Source: Cymbidium sinense
Lineage: Eukaryota; Streptophyta; Magnoliopsida; Asparagales; Orchidaceae
DNA length: 64,000 nucleotides
Assembly: GCA_021442155.1 (NCBI GenBank)
Contig: JAKCPB010000330.1
Span: 274,001-338,000 of the forward strand
Direction: 5' to 3'
The notes below the pieces were generated by a model. The model had not been told where the DNA came from, searched no databases, and saw only the letters and a list, made by a program, of their open reading frames with translations. This document shows positions 39,100 through 51,885 of the stretch, one piece after another (the stretch's first letter is position 1; every line of letters starts with the position of its first letter). A program made the position numbers and the translations under genes.

Positions 39100-39930
39100 C
39101 AAGGTAGTCAGCACAAGCATTTCCTTCACGCCAAACATGAGTGATGTTAAAATTTAGTTGGGAAAGAAGAAATCTAGTTTGCTTGAGGAGGTAGTATAAT
39201 TCGGTCGCTCATCTTAGTGGAAGTCAAAAGATCAATCAACAAAGATCCACCTCAATCCAAATATTGAGCCTATTTGGATGCAAAGCTCAAGAGCTTTGAA
39301 GACCGCCATAAGCTCGTAAAATGGGACAAAGGTGAAATAAGGGGATAAGCAAAAGCACATAGGACTAGACTTAGAGTTCCTAAAATGCCACCACAACCGT
39401 GAGCCATTATGAGACAGAGCCATCGATTGATTTTAATAATATGGTCAAGAGGTTTTTCCAATAGACAATCTTGTCATTTCGACAGTAAGGTTGATCCGGC
39501 AGGTTAATGCCCAGTTTATTGGCCACAAATTTACAGCCTTTGAATTGTTTGTAATGAATGAGATTGGCTTTAAACAGTCACCAATTTTCTTTTAGTTCAA
39601 GCAATAATCCTCATGGTTCATGGGATCCCATGTTTGAATCATTATGATCCATCCATATGAACCAGATAAGAGTGATAGAAATGATAACTTTAATGTGACA
39701 TTTAGTAGTATTATCAAAATAGAATTCGAGAAGTTGATATAAAGTAAGAGAGCCATTGAAATTGACAGTGTTAAAAAGATCATCATACCAAATCCAAAGT
39801 TTAGATGGCCCCATTAATAAAAACATGATTAACATTCTCAATATGGAAACAACATTGACATTTGAGGGTAAATGGAACCCTTTACCCCAACAAGGAATCA
39901 ACAGTATAAAATTTTTTAGAATACACCAAG
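39100..39930 (-). pseudogene. LINE2 zf-RVT-like linker and RNase H, broken
   Basis: The frame 39,901-39,611 carries KLWIWYDDLFNTVNFNGSLT and then LIWFIWMDHNDSNMGSHE, the region between RT and RNase H in plant LINEs. Frames 39,461-39,232 carry NGSRLWWHFRNSKSS and ELMAVFKALELCIQIG, matching the first strands and the E-A-ALE helix of RNase H. The element resembles LINE1 and LINE3 closely here. Confidence 0.7.
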
Positions 39931-40249
39931 TAAGACAGTAATAAGAAGTAGGATATTGTTATTCCAAAGTTTGGAGAATACATAGGAGGAATCATGAGTA
40001 TCTTTAATGTGGAGCCACATTGTGAGGTTGAAATCACCATTATGTGAGAGAGCTTAAAGAGAATGTGGTCTTGAGTTTGAGAGTGATAGGAATAGAAGTA
40101 ACCATATTCAAGAAAGTAAAAGGGATAAAATCAAAGTTATTATTGTTCCACTTATTGTTGTGCCAAAAAGAGTTTACTTTAATGGCGTAAGTGGAATGAG
40201 TGTAGTAAGTCATCCATGGAACCACAACCACTCCGCTTATCTTGAAGAA

Positions 40250-41930
40250 AGAGGTACCGAGTTAATGCCCCAAAAAATTAGGATTCATCCCATTTGACAG
40301 AACAAAGTCTTTTCCACACAGGGGAGTCACCCGATTTAAAGGGACAGATGAGGGGGTGCTTACCCTGGCAATATTTAGTAGTCATGAAATTAGCCCAGAG
40401 ACTTTGATTACTCCAAAAATTCCACCAAAGTTTATAGGAAAAGGCATTGATAGCTTCTTTTATGGATTTACAACCAAGACCACCTTGTCAAAAGTGCCAC
40501 AACTTTAAAACCAAGAGGTCCAAAGGCATTTTCTTTAAGGAGGTATTGGAGCCCCGAAAAAAATTATTTAGAGACGCCATGGATGAGAGATGAATGGTTT
40601 GATGAGTATAAAGGCATGGAATTAAGAGTGCTCTTAATCAAGGTTAGCCTACCATCAAAAGAGAGTAAATGAAATTCCCAAACCAAAATTTTATTAGAAA
40701 TTTTGAATAAGATCATCAAAAGATGAGATCTTTTCGCCAAAAAAGTGGAGCAGGTAATTAATGGGAAGTTGACTTTGCTTAAAATTAGTAATTCGAGATT
40801 TGATTCAATCTATTGGGAGGAATCTTCAGAGGAATAAAACAACATTTTTTATCATTAAGGAAGAGACCACTAACTTTGCCAAAATCATTTAAGAGATTCT
40901 TAATTTTTTGACATGTTGAAGGGAGGCATTAAGATTATAAAATCATCAAAGCTAAGATGAGAAACTGGAAACCACCATGAGTTTTAAAACCATGTTAGGT
41001 TTTTTGAAAAGTCATTGAGGCTTCTGAAAGATATTCACAAGAATGAAAAAAAGAGAAGGAGAAAGGGTCACCTTGACGCAAAACCATGGCTCAAGAAAAG
41101 AAACCAAGGGACTCACCATTTAAGATGACAGAACCGATGTTATGATACAACTTTTATAATCCGGATAAAATGATGAGAAACCAAACAAATGCAAGATTTG
41201 AAAAGGAAATCCCACGAGAGGTTGTCAAAGGCTTTAAAGATGTCCAGTTTGAAGAGCATATTACCTCCGAAGAAATATCAATGTCATGAACCAGAATATT
41301 ATCGATATGGCTCTATTTTTACAAAACCAGCTTAGGGAGATGATTTTAGGGGCTAATATTATTAATTAGTTTAGCAATGAGTTTTTGGAAAAAGGTACAA
41401 AGACTAATAGGTCTAAAGTCACCCCAAGATTCAGATTGATGGTTTTGGGAATAAGGACAATAGAAGTTCGGAAAATATCTAGAATAGAGCCGCCAAAAGA
41501 AATCAATAACAGATTAATAACAAGATCGATTTAAAAAGGCCAACAATGTTGAAAGAAATGAGTCATGAAACCATCAAGACCAGCAACAGAGTCATTGTTC
41601 ATGCTATTGAGAGTACTATTTCTCGCGAGGGACGCATAGTGAGCAAATGGTTATCCTCATTGGTAATAAAAAAAGAGATAAGATGGGTGTTGGAGGGGGT
41701 TTCTAACGAAGGATTAGAATTTAATAAATTTTGAAAGTGATGTATGACTAATCCTTGATTTCATTATTATCCATCCGCCACCATTAGGATTCTTAATTTT
41801 CTTAATAGAGTTTAGAGCTGCTTATTATAAATAGCATGGAAATACCTAGTGTTTCGCCACCATCAATATGTTTGCTAGCGCTTTTTAGGTTTCCTCCATA
41901 TTTTGGTAGTTAATCAACTATCTTTGGCAA
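40250..41930 (-). pseudogene. LINE2 reverse transcriptase, broken
   Basis: Recognisable by position between endonuclease and RNase H and by motifs. An HG-LRQGDPFS box near 41,105-41,065 has one extra base between HG and L. The catalytic box near 40,960-40,930 reads PVSHLSF-DDFII, lacking the codon between F and DD that LINE1 keeps as FADD. Further left, sequence matching the LINE1 thumb is present but fragmented. Single-codon loss next to the catalytic Asp pair would itself inactivate the enzyme. Confidence 0.75.
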
Positions 41931-42070
41931 TTCAACTCTTCAAGCTTACTGGGTGCTAAGATAGCCTCTTCAAGTGAACAAACCACTTGTTCCATAGCTT
42001 TAAGATTGGTAAAGATTTTAAAAATATGCTTGTTCCACCAATTGAGAGGTTTTGTTTAAGCCTCTTGAGC

Positions 42071-42891
42071 TTAAGCCAAAGTAACCATGCCTTTAAAGGA
42101 ATTATCCGATGAACGAGCCATCCAATTAGTGGAAACAAAATTAGTGAAATCACCATGCCACATATATTTTGGAAATGAAAGATGAGGAATAGGAGGGTTA
42201 GGGGGAGTTTTGATAGAGATCAAAAGAGGGGCATGATCAGACAAAGTCCTGCTCAAATGTTCAACAGAGTGAGAGGCCATTGATTAATCCAAAGAGAATT
42301 AAAGAGGACCCTGTCCAGACGCTGCCAAAGTCTAGAGTTGTGCCACGTGTAATCAGACCCTAAAAAACCAATGTCAATCAAATTGCAATCAAGGATCATA
42401 TTAGAGAAGTCTTCCATGGAATGAAGGTTAGAGAACATCCTCCCTCCTTTCAAGAAGCAATGATAGTGTTGAAATCAGCAACCAACCAAGGTAAGTTAAC
42501 CGAGGAGGCAAAGGTTCTTAAATGATTCCAAAGGATGTTCCTACCGGCTACAAGAAGCATAGATAAATGAACCAAAAAAAAATCACCTAAAGAGATTTTG
42601 ACATTAACCAATTGATCAAGATCATCAATGATGGAAATGGTGATAGAATTATCCCAAAACACCAATTTTATTAAGATTGAAGAAGAAATTTTGAAATCCA
42701 AGCGATCTAGCAACAAAGGCAATTTTGGTAGAGCTAATGAAAGGCTCAATAATAACAAGAAGTTTGATGTTATGAGAGTGACAGGCTCTAACACTCATGG
42801 TGTGGAGTCCCACAACCCTGATATTCCAAATAAGAAAATTTATCATAAGAAATTCAAAAGGAAAGATAGAAAAGGAAAAGAAGAGGGACAT
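42071..42891 (-). pseudogene. LINE2 endonuclease (APE-type), broken but recognisable
   Basis: Four - strand pieces follow each other: MINFLIWNIR (from 42,846) with LLVIIEPFI, where the Glu is the expected metal-binding residue; VADFNTI (42,480 region), corresponding to GDFN; DIGFLGSDYTWHN (42,370 region); and LSDHAPLLIS with an intact SDH triad at 42,241-42,233. All catalytic landmarks of the L1 endonuclease are readable, but frameshifts separate them. This is the best preserved endonuclease of the window. Confidence 0.85.
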
Positions 42892-43604
42892 AATTATTTA
42901 TGAGGTGTAAAGAAGAATGCATGGTTCTAGTGAAATTATTATTATTGGCTTTATAAGATTTTTTTTAAGAAGCTTTTGGAAAGGTCATCGAATCCAAAGT
43001 ATCTCCATGGGATTGGTTTTTTTTTCAGAGTAGATGATCGTCAATGTTTTAGTAGTGATTTCTCCTTCTTCAAGATCGAGTTAGGATGAGAAATTTGGAT
43101 AGCAGTATCACTCAGAAGAAGTAGAGGGGAGGTTCTTGCACCATTAGTGCAAATAACATTTTCATTGCCATGATGCATAGTCGATTTTGTTCGACACCAA
43201 GGGATCAACATTATTTTGATCCAATATTATGTTTCCAATTGTCATTAAATTTTAAAAAAGCAAATCATGAGAAGCCAATATATTACAAGTAGGAGAAACT
43301 AAGGGGTTGGCATTATCAACCACCTCACAGTAGGTATATTTGGCAAATCAATAAAAAACTAAGGGGTGTGAGGTAATGAGTAGCTTTTGGCACATAAGCT
43401 AACTGGTTTTCCTGCTCCAAGAGAGGTACTAGTGTCTAAATATTCTTTTAAGGTTGGTGTAGCACAAAGCATTCGGTATGATCATGGCCATGGATCTTAC
43501 AAGGAACAACAAAAGATGGGAAATTTTCAAATTCAACTTTTAATTATATCCAAATTTTTCAGCCAATCCAAACTTCTTTGGGGTATTTTTTTGGTAAATT
43601 TCAA

Positions 43605-44300
43605 CTAAGATGCAAATGGTTCTAGAAAGGGTTGATAATTTGAAGGGTCTACCAAATAGAGCCCCAACCGCAAACAATACTTGATGAGTAACATAGTGAA
43701 TTCTCGGGAAAGCAAGCCATAGAGGAACAATAGAGATTCTTCCTTGACATCAAAGAGGGGTGACCATTTCAAGACGATTTGGCATAATACACATAAGAGC
43801 AAAAGACAAGAGTAATCTAAATCATTTGATAATTGAATGAGGATGTGTAGGATCAAGGAGTCCAATAGTGAAGACTCCCGAAAGCTTTAAGCTATGGAAG
43901 AAGGATTGAATGTTATCTAGAGTAGGGCACCTTAGAGAGAATTTACCAACTAAAGAGAACTCATAAGGCTGAGCTAATTTCTCCACATCCCGTCAACACA
44001 TGACACCGAATCCAAAGGATGTGAGATTAGATTAATGAGGCATTAGTATAAGGGTCTTACCGTAAAGAGCATTCTTAAAGGACTTCACAAGAAGATTAAG
44101 AAATCGGATCCGGTACCTTTAGATCGGTTTTAGTCGGCGCATCTAGATGAGTTGGCGGAGGGTGAAGCCTCCACCATTAATCGACCCATGAGACTCACAT
44201 AAGCTACCAAGGGATGCGCAAATGAGCAATTTGACAGTGACCACGATCGGGGAGGCCCGAATAGCAGCCAAACCGTGGAGAACAACACGGGAATGGAAAA
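43605..44300 (-). pseudogene. LINE2 ORF1, DUF4283-like region, broken
   Basis: The frame 43,865-43,605 contains LIQLSNDLDYS and KWSPLFDVKEES, the same signature as LINE1 ORF1 (LIQLSNDLDYS, KWTPSFDIKEES). Upstream sequence to about 44,300 probably encoded the N-terminal part but has no long frame left. The 5' end of the element near 44,330 is GC-richer than the rest, as usual for LINE 5' regions. Confidence 0.7.
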
Positions 44301-44330
44301 TTGCCACAAAAGAAGAGGCTGAAAGGAGGT

Positions 44331-45960
44331 TCTAGGTTATTTAGGGTATGGTTTAGGTAGGGTTGAGATTAGGGTTTATGGTACTTTAGTTTAGGGGATT
44401 TTAGTTAGGGTTTAGGTTTAGGGTGAGGGTCAGTGGAGTGGTATCAGTGGTAGTGAGGGTTTGGTACAATTAGGGTTTAGGTCAGCCCAGGATTTGGGAG
44501 GGGTAGGAGGGTAGAGGATTTAGGATGGTTAGGGTTTTTTTTTAAAATAACAAGTTTAGGTTTATTTTATTTATTTATTTTATGTAGTTTATTTTATTTT
44601 GTTTAGGTTTATATTATTTAGTTTATTTTATAGTTTATTTTAGTTTAGGTTTTAATTTAGTTTATTTTTTTTATTTAGTTTTATTTTATTATTTATGGTT
44701 TAGTTTTTTATTTTTATTTCAAGTTTAGATTAGGTATTTTATTTTGTGTAGGTTTAGTTTTATTTTAGGTTTATTTTTTAAGTTTTATTTTTTAGTTTTT
44801 TAGGTTTATTTTATTTTTTAGGTTAATGTTTTTATTTATTTAGTTTGATTTTATTTTATTTATGTTTATTTTTTAATTAGTTTAGTTTTATTTTATTTTA
44901 TTTAGTTTATTTTATTAGATTTTATTTTATTTTAGGTTTAGTTTATTTTAGTTTTAGGTTATTTATTTATTTTTTTATTTTATTTAGGTTTAGGATTTTT
45001 ATATTTATTATTTTATTTATATTTATTAGGTTTATCCATTAGGGTTTATTTTTATTAGAGAGGTTTAGAATATTTATTTAGTTTTAAGTTATTAGTTTAT
45101 TATTTTATTATTTGGTTAGGGCTTAGTTTAAATCTTTTAGGATTTACATTTTTAGGTTAGGCTCATTCCTAGGGTCTGGCTCAGTTTTTAGGTTTATTTT
45201 AGGTTTTAGGTCAGTTAGTTTATTTGTGATTAGTAGCAGGTGAGTAGGGCCCAGGGATTTAGGATTAATTGGTAGGATCTGGTTTCAGTTTAGTTATTAG
45301 TTTAAAGTTTAGAGGATTTTAGGGTCAGTTTTAGTAGTAGTTTTAGTAGTAGGGAGGTTTAGGTCCAGGGCCCAGTAGGTTTAGTTAGTTATTTATTATT
45401 TATCTATTATTATTTTATTTTATTTATTTTAGAGTTTAGCTCAGGTCATTTATTTATTTTATCTTTTAAGTTTAGGTTTAATTATTTATTTTATAGTTTA
45501 AGATTTTAGTTTTAGTTTAGGAGGATTTAAGGTAGGAAGAAAGGTTTAGGGATGGCAAAGTAGTAGGTGGGCCAGTAAGGTTGGAGTTTATGGTTAGTTA
45601 GGTTGGTTATTATCTAGTTGGGTTGGCTAGTAGTTTTTAGTTTTAGTTTTAGTTTTTAGCTCAGTTTTAGTAGGGCCTAGTTTGGTAAAGCCTAGGGTCA
45701 GTAGGATTGTAGTTTTAGGGTAGTGGTCAGAGGTAGTTTGGGAGTTAGAGAGGCCTGAGAGGTTTATTAGTAGGGCCCAAAGATTTAGGTCAGTGGTTGG
45801 CTCACTGAGCATTTGTTGGTTAGAGTCTGGGTATTAGGGTGTAGGCCAGGGCTCAGGGTCATGAGATCACAAGATTTAGGTGGTCAGGATTTAGTTTAAG
45901 TTTAGGTTTAGGTGAGAGGAGTAGGAAGATAAGAGATAGGGTTTAGGTGGGTTTAGAGTA
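44331..45960 (+). repeat. T/G-rich higher-order array, block 2
   Basis: It resumes directly at the LINE2 5' end with GGTTATTTAGGGTATGG and a TTTAGGG-rich block to 44,540, then a junction (TTTTTTTTTAAAATAACAAG), a TTTTA block (44,560-45,110) and a G-richer block (45,110-45,960) with many GGCTCAG, GGCCCAG and TAGTAGG words. It ends abruptly near 45,960. Confidence 0.8.
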
Positions 45961-48230
45961 CATTTGGATTTAATACAATATTAGTCAATATATTAAATTA
46001 AATCAACATGCAAGCTACAAGGAAATTTAGTTTACTTGATTTTGAAAAGATGGATGCATGAACTCAAATGACAGACTGAATTTAACTTGATTGGAAAGAG
46101 GGCAACCAAATATAAGCATGTGATTCATTCAACCAAACTAGTTCTTAAGGACAATCAAATCAAATAAGATATTTAAAGCAAACCAAAGCATCTTTATTAA
46201 TTAAGTTTTGGATTTTATTTGATTTAAAGAGGAGAAGAGAAGTCATCACTTGTTGTTTTAAACCCATTCCCACATTAGTTATTTGATTTTACTTTAGGGA
46301 ATGTAATTAAGTTGATTTTATGGGATAATTAAGTTGAACCCTTAATTTGATGAATTAATTAGCCTTACTAATGTCACCTTAAAGTAATTAACTAAATAAT
46401 TATGAGCCAACATGATATGCAAGTTGTAATGATCATAGGTGAGGGCCTAATGCAATTGACTCAAGATTAATAGTTAGATTAAGGGACTTAATTAATTACT
46501 CTTATGGTTTTCTCACACATGTGAACTAACCATAATTTCATTAAACTCCTTTAGGTTATTAAATAACCAAAGATCTCCCATGATTAACTAACCGATGTGA
46601 TAATGATTTCAATTTGATTTTAATTAGTTAATTTAATTTCATTTAAGAAGGTGAAATGAACTTTAAAGGGTCCCAACCCTATTCCTTAGTTCACTTACTG
46701 AACAAATGATTAAAAAAATTAATTAACCAATTTGTTATTGTTCATGGGATTAAATTAATTAACTTAATTAAGAGTAATTAAGGTTTAATTAGTCAATTTT
46801 TTTTAATTAAGTGAAATCCCAAGAAAATCATAGAGGCAGGTCATCACAAAAATTTGGGATTAATTACTAAAAAAAAAGTAAAGCTAACTAATTTTGTAAT
46901 TAAACTTTAATTATTCAAAATTAGTTAAGATCATTTTAATTAATTCTCCTCTAAAAATACCTTTAAATAAGTATATTTTTACATTTTTTTTATTTCTATG
47001 ATTTTTTTATTTTTAGAATCATTAAAATGATTAATTAAGCCTAATTAAAGCCTAATCGTTTGGCACCACGCACGACGCAGCTTTCCACATGCAGCCGGAT
47101 TGGCTACTTAAAACTTAACCCACTCAAGCTATGTGGCGATGGACACGCTTTTCATCCGTCGTCCACCTTCTCGATCTAAGATCGATAGCACATTAATCCT
47201 ACGCCTAATAGAGTTAAATCAAATCGATCTAGCATATCTAATCATTAGACATTCGATCATGCAATGGATGGTGCATAATCACTGAAAGTGAGGGAGAATG
47301 GAGTCTATCCGCCATTGCTCACTTGATCCGAGCTTACTCGAGCACGGATCAACTCCAAAAGGATCCCACACCTTCATGACATCGATCGGAGGGGATCAAA
47401 TGGTCAAGATCACACGAGATGCAAGCTTTCTTCAAAAATCTCCAACCCATTTTTGCCTGAGGATCGATTGTGGAAGCATATCATGTTGGAGCTTAAGATC
47501 GGTGGGTCAAACGATTAAGGAAGCTTCAGCTAGTGGAGACGAAGCCCTGTCATGTAGCAATTGGATCAATTCCTCGATGTTCACTTGGAAGGCCATGAAT
47601 CGATGATTTGGAGATCTGCTTTGATCGAAGTTCCACCTTCGATTCTTGGGAAGCTTGGGAGATGATTCATTCTTGCTCGATGAGGCCTAGGGAAAGTGTG
47701 TGCAAAGTTAATTTGAGTTTGATGGAGAAATAGGGAAGTTAGGTCAAAAATGGGAGTGTCCTATTTTGGGACAAATGGGAGTGGCATTTTTTGATCGAGG
47801 AATGAGCTTAAGAGCTTAGGGAATAGCTCTAATAGATTGTATTGAGTAGCTAGGGCTTTGAGGAATGCTTTTTTTGTGTGTTTGAGTGGAAACAAGGGGG
47901 TGTATACCCCCCATCATCTTGATCGGATGGTGGGATCAGGTTTGACTTCGTGGTCGTCCACCATCTCAAGGAGTCGTGGAGGAGGGAGTGGGTTAGTTGA
48001 AGGTGTGGACGTGGATGCCAAGGAGGAATCATGGGTGTCTTATGGGTTTAAAATGCTCCAATGGGGAGGGTGAGGTGATTTCACCACCCACGAGTCATGG
48101 CGAACCCAACCACCCCTTGGGTCAAGTTGGGAAGTGTCCTAGGTGCCTAGGTGGACCATTGGGAGAGTACCAAGTGGCCAAGGAATGGTAATGACCACTT
48201 ACATGGGTGATTTGTCTCATGTGATGTCCT
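45961..48230. other. Unassigned sequence, possibly retrotransposon LTR/UTR
   Basis: 45,960-47,040 is AT-rich with many TTAATTAA words. 47,040-48,230 is more GC-rich with many GATCGA, ATCGATCGGA and GGATCAA words. Frames at 47,298-47,606 (+) and 47,858-48,073 (+) have no recognisable domain. Its place 1 kb upstream of gypsy pol remnants suggests it could belong to that element, but I see no LTR pair. Confidence 0.35.
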
Positions 48231-49030
48231 TGACCTAAGGGTAGAATGATCATTTGGCATTGGATTTGATTTAGGAAGATTTGAAATAAGCCAAAAGTGG
48301 GTTAGCTCAAGTTTCAAGTCAATTGGAGTTGATTTGGTCAGGTTTGGCTCAATTTGACCAATTGGTTGGGTCAAATTGACCAATAGGTCAAGTTAGGTCA
48401 AGTTGACCAATTGGTCAAATTGGGTCAAACTAAGGGTTGGGTTAAGTTCATATGATCATTTGGGTTATTTTGGTTGAATTTGTTTTGTTTAGTTTGGCTT
48501 AGATTTGATTTTGGCTCATTTGAATTCATTTGGGTCAAATGGTTTAAGTTGACAAATTTAGCCAAATTGGCCAAATTGGCTTGGGTTGGGTTTGGATTTA
48601 GTTGACCAATTGAAGATAATTGTTGGCTTTGGTTACAATTAATTTGGATTTGGTTTTGATTTAGCCAACTTGAACCTTTAGGTCAATTTAGACTAAGTAA
48701 GTAGGTCAATTCATAGCTTTGGTCAAGTTCAACAATCAATTTGGAATGAACTTGAGCCATTTGGTTGTAATCAATTTGGTCTATATTTTAATTTGTCCCA
48801 ATTTGGTCTTTTAGGTCAATTTGGGTCAACTTGGGTCAAGAGGGCCAATTGGATTTGGTTTGACTCAATTGAAGGGCAAGTCAAATTCAAATATTTATTT
48901 TGATTTATTATGAATCATTGGTTTCAAAGGATTTGGCATAGGTTGCAATTTGGCTAGTTTGGATTCATATGGGTTAAGGGGTTGACTTGGTCAAATGACC
49001 AAGTTGACTTGGTTTGACCCAATTTGTTAT
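48231..49030. repeat. GGTCAA/TTGACC-rich low-complexity tract
   Basis: About 750 bp dominated by variants of TTGGTCAA, GGGTCAAATTG and GTTGACCAATTGG, densest at 48,320-48,440 and 48,800-49,020. There is no fixed period. The tract contains many TTGACC hexamers, the core bound by plant WRKY factors, but repetition of one word explains their number. Confidence 0.75.
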
Positions 49031-49079
49031 AATTTATCAACTTAGGGTGATCAATAATCATGATGAAAGGTTTAGATGG

Positions 49080-50710
49080 GCTTGGTTCACTCTAATATGA
49101 GCATCTGATTGTCGGTCTATAGTTAGCCGTTACTCTAAGCATCCAGAACATCAATATCTTCAAGGATTCTTAGCTAGTTATCAACCAAATCGTTGGGTCC
49201 TATATGGTTGTAAAGCCCAAGCTCCATCACTACCATAAGTACACCATGGAGTTGTTCGCCTAAATCCCAACGATTATAATTTATAAGATTCCTCGAGGTG
49301 ATAATGCCATATCGTATGCATTAACCAAGCTTGCCAAGGAGTTGGCATGTCCGAAGGTTGAGTTCATATCAATAAAGGTCCAAAATAGATAAGTCTTATC
49401 CCTTATTGATATTGAACTCATCAAAAAGTACTCTCTTGAAGGGGAGGTTTCCATTTCCAAGAAGGATGAGGAGTTACATTGGAGGCAACCATTCATCGAT
49501 TACCTAAATAAAGGAAAACTATCTCAAGTAAAGTCTCAAGCCCATAAGATGAAATAGAGAGCACTTTTCTACTCTCTTATGGATGGTGTCTTGTAATGGT
49601 GGTCTTTCGATCATATGTGGTTACATTATTTAGGCAAGTACAAAGTTCGTAAGATCATGATTGAGGTACACTCAGGATTATGTGGAGACAACCATTCTAG
49701 TCCGAAGGTGAAAGCCAAAATCAAGAGACTAGAATACTACTGGCCATCAATGATCAAATATTGCATGGATATGGCTAGGTGATTCCACCAATGTTAAATA
49801 CATGGTGTGGTCCTTCATCAACCACCCAACATTCTACATCCTACATTGGCCTCATGACAATTCGAGTGTTGGGGTACCGACATAGTGCATCTAATTGATC
49901 CTCCTTCTTCCAAGGCTCATCAGTTAATCTTAACTACTACTAACTACTTTTCCAAATGGGAGAAGTTGATCTTCAGAGGTCACACGATGTTCTCTCTAGT
50001 TTTTAGGAACTATCGATATAGGTTTGTCTCAATGAATTATATCGATAATGGTATTGCATTCAAGAGCACTAAGTTCAACAACATTTAGACATAGCATATA
50101 TTGGAGATATTCTACCATCAACTACGAGGGAAAATAGCTTAGGCCTTCAATAAAACTCTCATCTAAATACTAAATAAGACACTCGACAATAATAAGTGAT
50201 AATGGCATGAGCATTAAGTTGAAGACTTGAGAGCTTACCGCACCACATATAGAGCTCTAACTCAGTCTACTCCTTTCTTCATTAATGTATGGGTTTGAAG
50301 CTGTTCTACCATTAGAAGTTCAATTCCCATCACTAAGGATAGGTGTGGGTAGAAAGATCACAATAGCGTAATGCCAAGGTTAGAAGAGTCTGAAAGATTG
50401 GAGGAAAGAAACTTACGGGCATGACAAAACCTCCCGATGTACAAAGCTAAAATGATTCAATCTCACAATAAGTTGGTATGTCTTAGAACTTTTCAAGTAG
50501 GAGAGCTTATTTTAGGTCCAAGGAGATTGATTATTGCCCATCGTAAGATGGGAGGCATGTTTGAGCCCACTTGGGAAGGCTCTTTTGCCATAGAGAAGGC
50601 CTACCAAGGAGGATCTTATCAGCTTATTAATTGTAATGGATACCACCCAATTCTTCCAATCAATGGTATCTACTTAAATAAATATTATAAATCATATTTG
50701 AAAATAATTA
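49080..50710 (+). pseudogene. Decayed Ty3/gypsy pol 3' part: RNase H end and integrase
   Basis: It starts with an RNase H-end reading IPRGDNAISYALTKLAKELA (near 49,289), then WRQPFIDYLNKGKLSQ (49,480). The integrase follows: EVHSGLCGDNHSS and YYWPSMIKYCMDMARC (zinc-binding region), FECWGTDIVHLIDPPSSKAH with the first catalytic Asp (49,879), and YIDNGIAFKS with the second (50,044). Where IA-E-AFNKTL is expected, the Glu codon is TAG (50,140). MYGFEAVLPLEVQFPSLR and the C-terminal GGMFEPTWEGSFAIEKAYQG with LPINGIYLNKYY close it (50,437-50,784). Several stops and a frameshift are present. The C-terminal motif resembles Tat-type gypsy elements. Gag, protease and RT are absent. Confidence 0.88.
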
Positions 50711-50784
50711 TCATCAATGAAAATTCCTTATCTAATTCAATCTCTTCCATGTTGAAAGTATTCTTGTTTGTGAATTCACGATGA

Positions 50785-51885
50785 TGTGTTTAGGGTAGGT
50801 GTAAGAAACCCAACATCGATCCTTTCATTGACAACACAAATATGAACTACACACAAAGATATAAAACAAACACATATCTTTTGTCTCTAGAAGTTGAGAT
50901 AATGCCCCGAAGACTCACTTAGTAGTTTTCTAGTTGGGTGATGTGCTACCCTACTAGTGTGTCACTGTGGTTTTCTTTCTTTGGAGGATGTATGCTACAC
51001 TTTCCTTTCTTACTTGGCCACACTGAGTTTTAGTTTTGTAGTCTCGCATGGATAAGCTACCTCATGTTGGCTTCATTTAAGAAGATGTGAGTTTACTATG
51101 CTTTCTTGTTAGATTAGCTTTCATGCACTGACTGGGTCGAGTATATTTGAAGTTTTGGATAATTCCCCTAGCGGCATGTTCCCTCTTGACTGCTTCAAGT
51201 TTGGGTCTACTCCTTCCATGGGGCAACCCACTTAGTAGTCTCTCTAGGTCAGATAACATCTATCCTACGATGATACTATCCCGATGATCGTTCGCAAAAG
51301 TTGTAAGACTACATGCTTTCTTTCCAGATTGATCATTTTACATTGACAATCACCTTAGATTAGTTGGTTCTCACTATGCTGATTAATAAACTACTCATGC
51401 TGATGTATACACATTAGGTTGGTTGGTTCTCGTGCCTTAGGATACACCACTCATGGCATATGTAAGTCTGTTACACTTTCATCTTGAGTTGGCCACCGTA
51501 CACCTATAGGCTTTCTTTTTTAGGGCTCAAGATAATGCCCTTAGCAGCATCTCCCTTATGAGCACTATATTCGGATCACATCCTTTGTGACCCCATTTAG
51601 ACACTACCTAGGTTACTATCGGAATGGACAGTCCCCTTTCTAAGTAACCACCCTAGGGTTAGAGAATTCGTCATGTGAATGTGTAGATTCTCCCTAGCTT
51701 TAGTAAATCTAAGATAGGTTAAAGCTTCTCTTCTGGTGGTCCCTCACAACAACAGGTCCACATAAATATAAACAAAATATATATTCACTTGTTGATTAGG
51801 AGGACACCCCAAGTGGTATCTTTTCTTAAGTAGGCATCCTATCTTTAGGGCATTATTAACAAAACTTCCTATAGGAATCACCTGA
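50785..51885. other. Sequence downstream of gypsy pol, unassigned
   Basis: About 1.1 kb without coding signal. Words such as CCCTAGCGGCATGTTCCCTC and GATAATGCCCTTAGCAGCAT recur (for example near 51,165 and 51,535), suggesting a diverged tandem structure that continues into the next block. It is probably the element's 3' untranslated region. Confidence 0.4.

Larger units (their letters stand above)
35847..44330 (-). mobile_element. LINE2: L1-type non-LTR retrotransposon, about 8.5 kb
   Basis: Reading leftwards: ORF1 DUF4283-like region (43,865-43,605), endonuclease (42,846 to about 42,100), reverse transcriptase (about 41,900-40,300), zf-RVT-like linker (39,901-39,611), RNase H (39,461-39,100), then an unusually long 3' region (38,900-35,860) ending in GGGGTTTCCCC-type sequence and a poly(A) of about 14. 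Both flanks are T/G-rich array. I did not find a perfect target duplication. All coding parts are broken. Confidence 0.87.

Noticed and set aside
47298..48073. Possible genes in the GATCGA-rich segment
   Set aside because: Short frames, no domain, and position beside gypsy remnants suggest LTR or UTR sequence.
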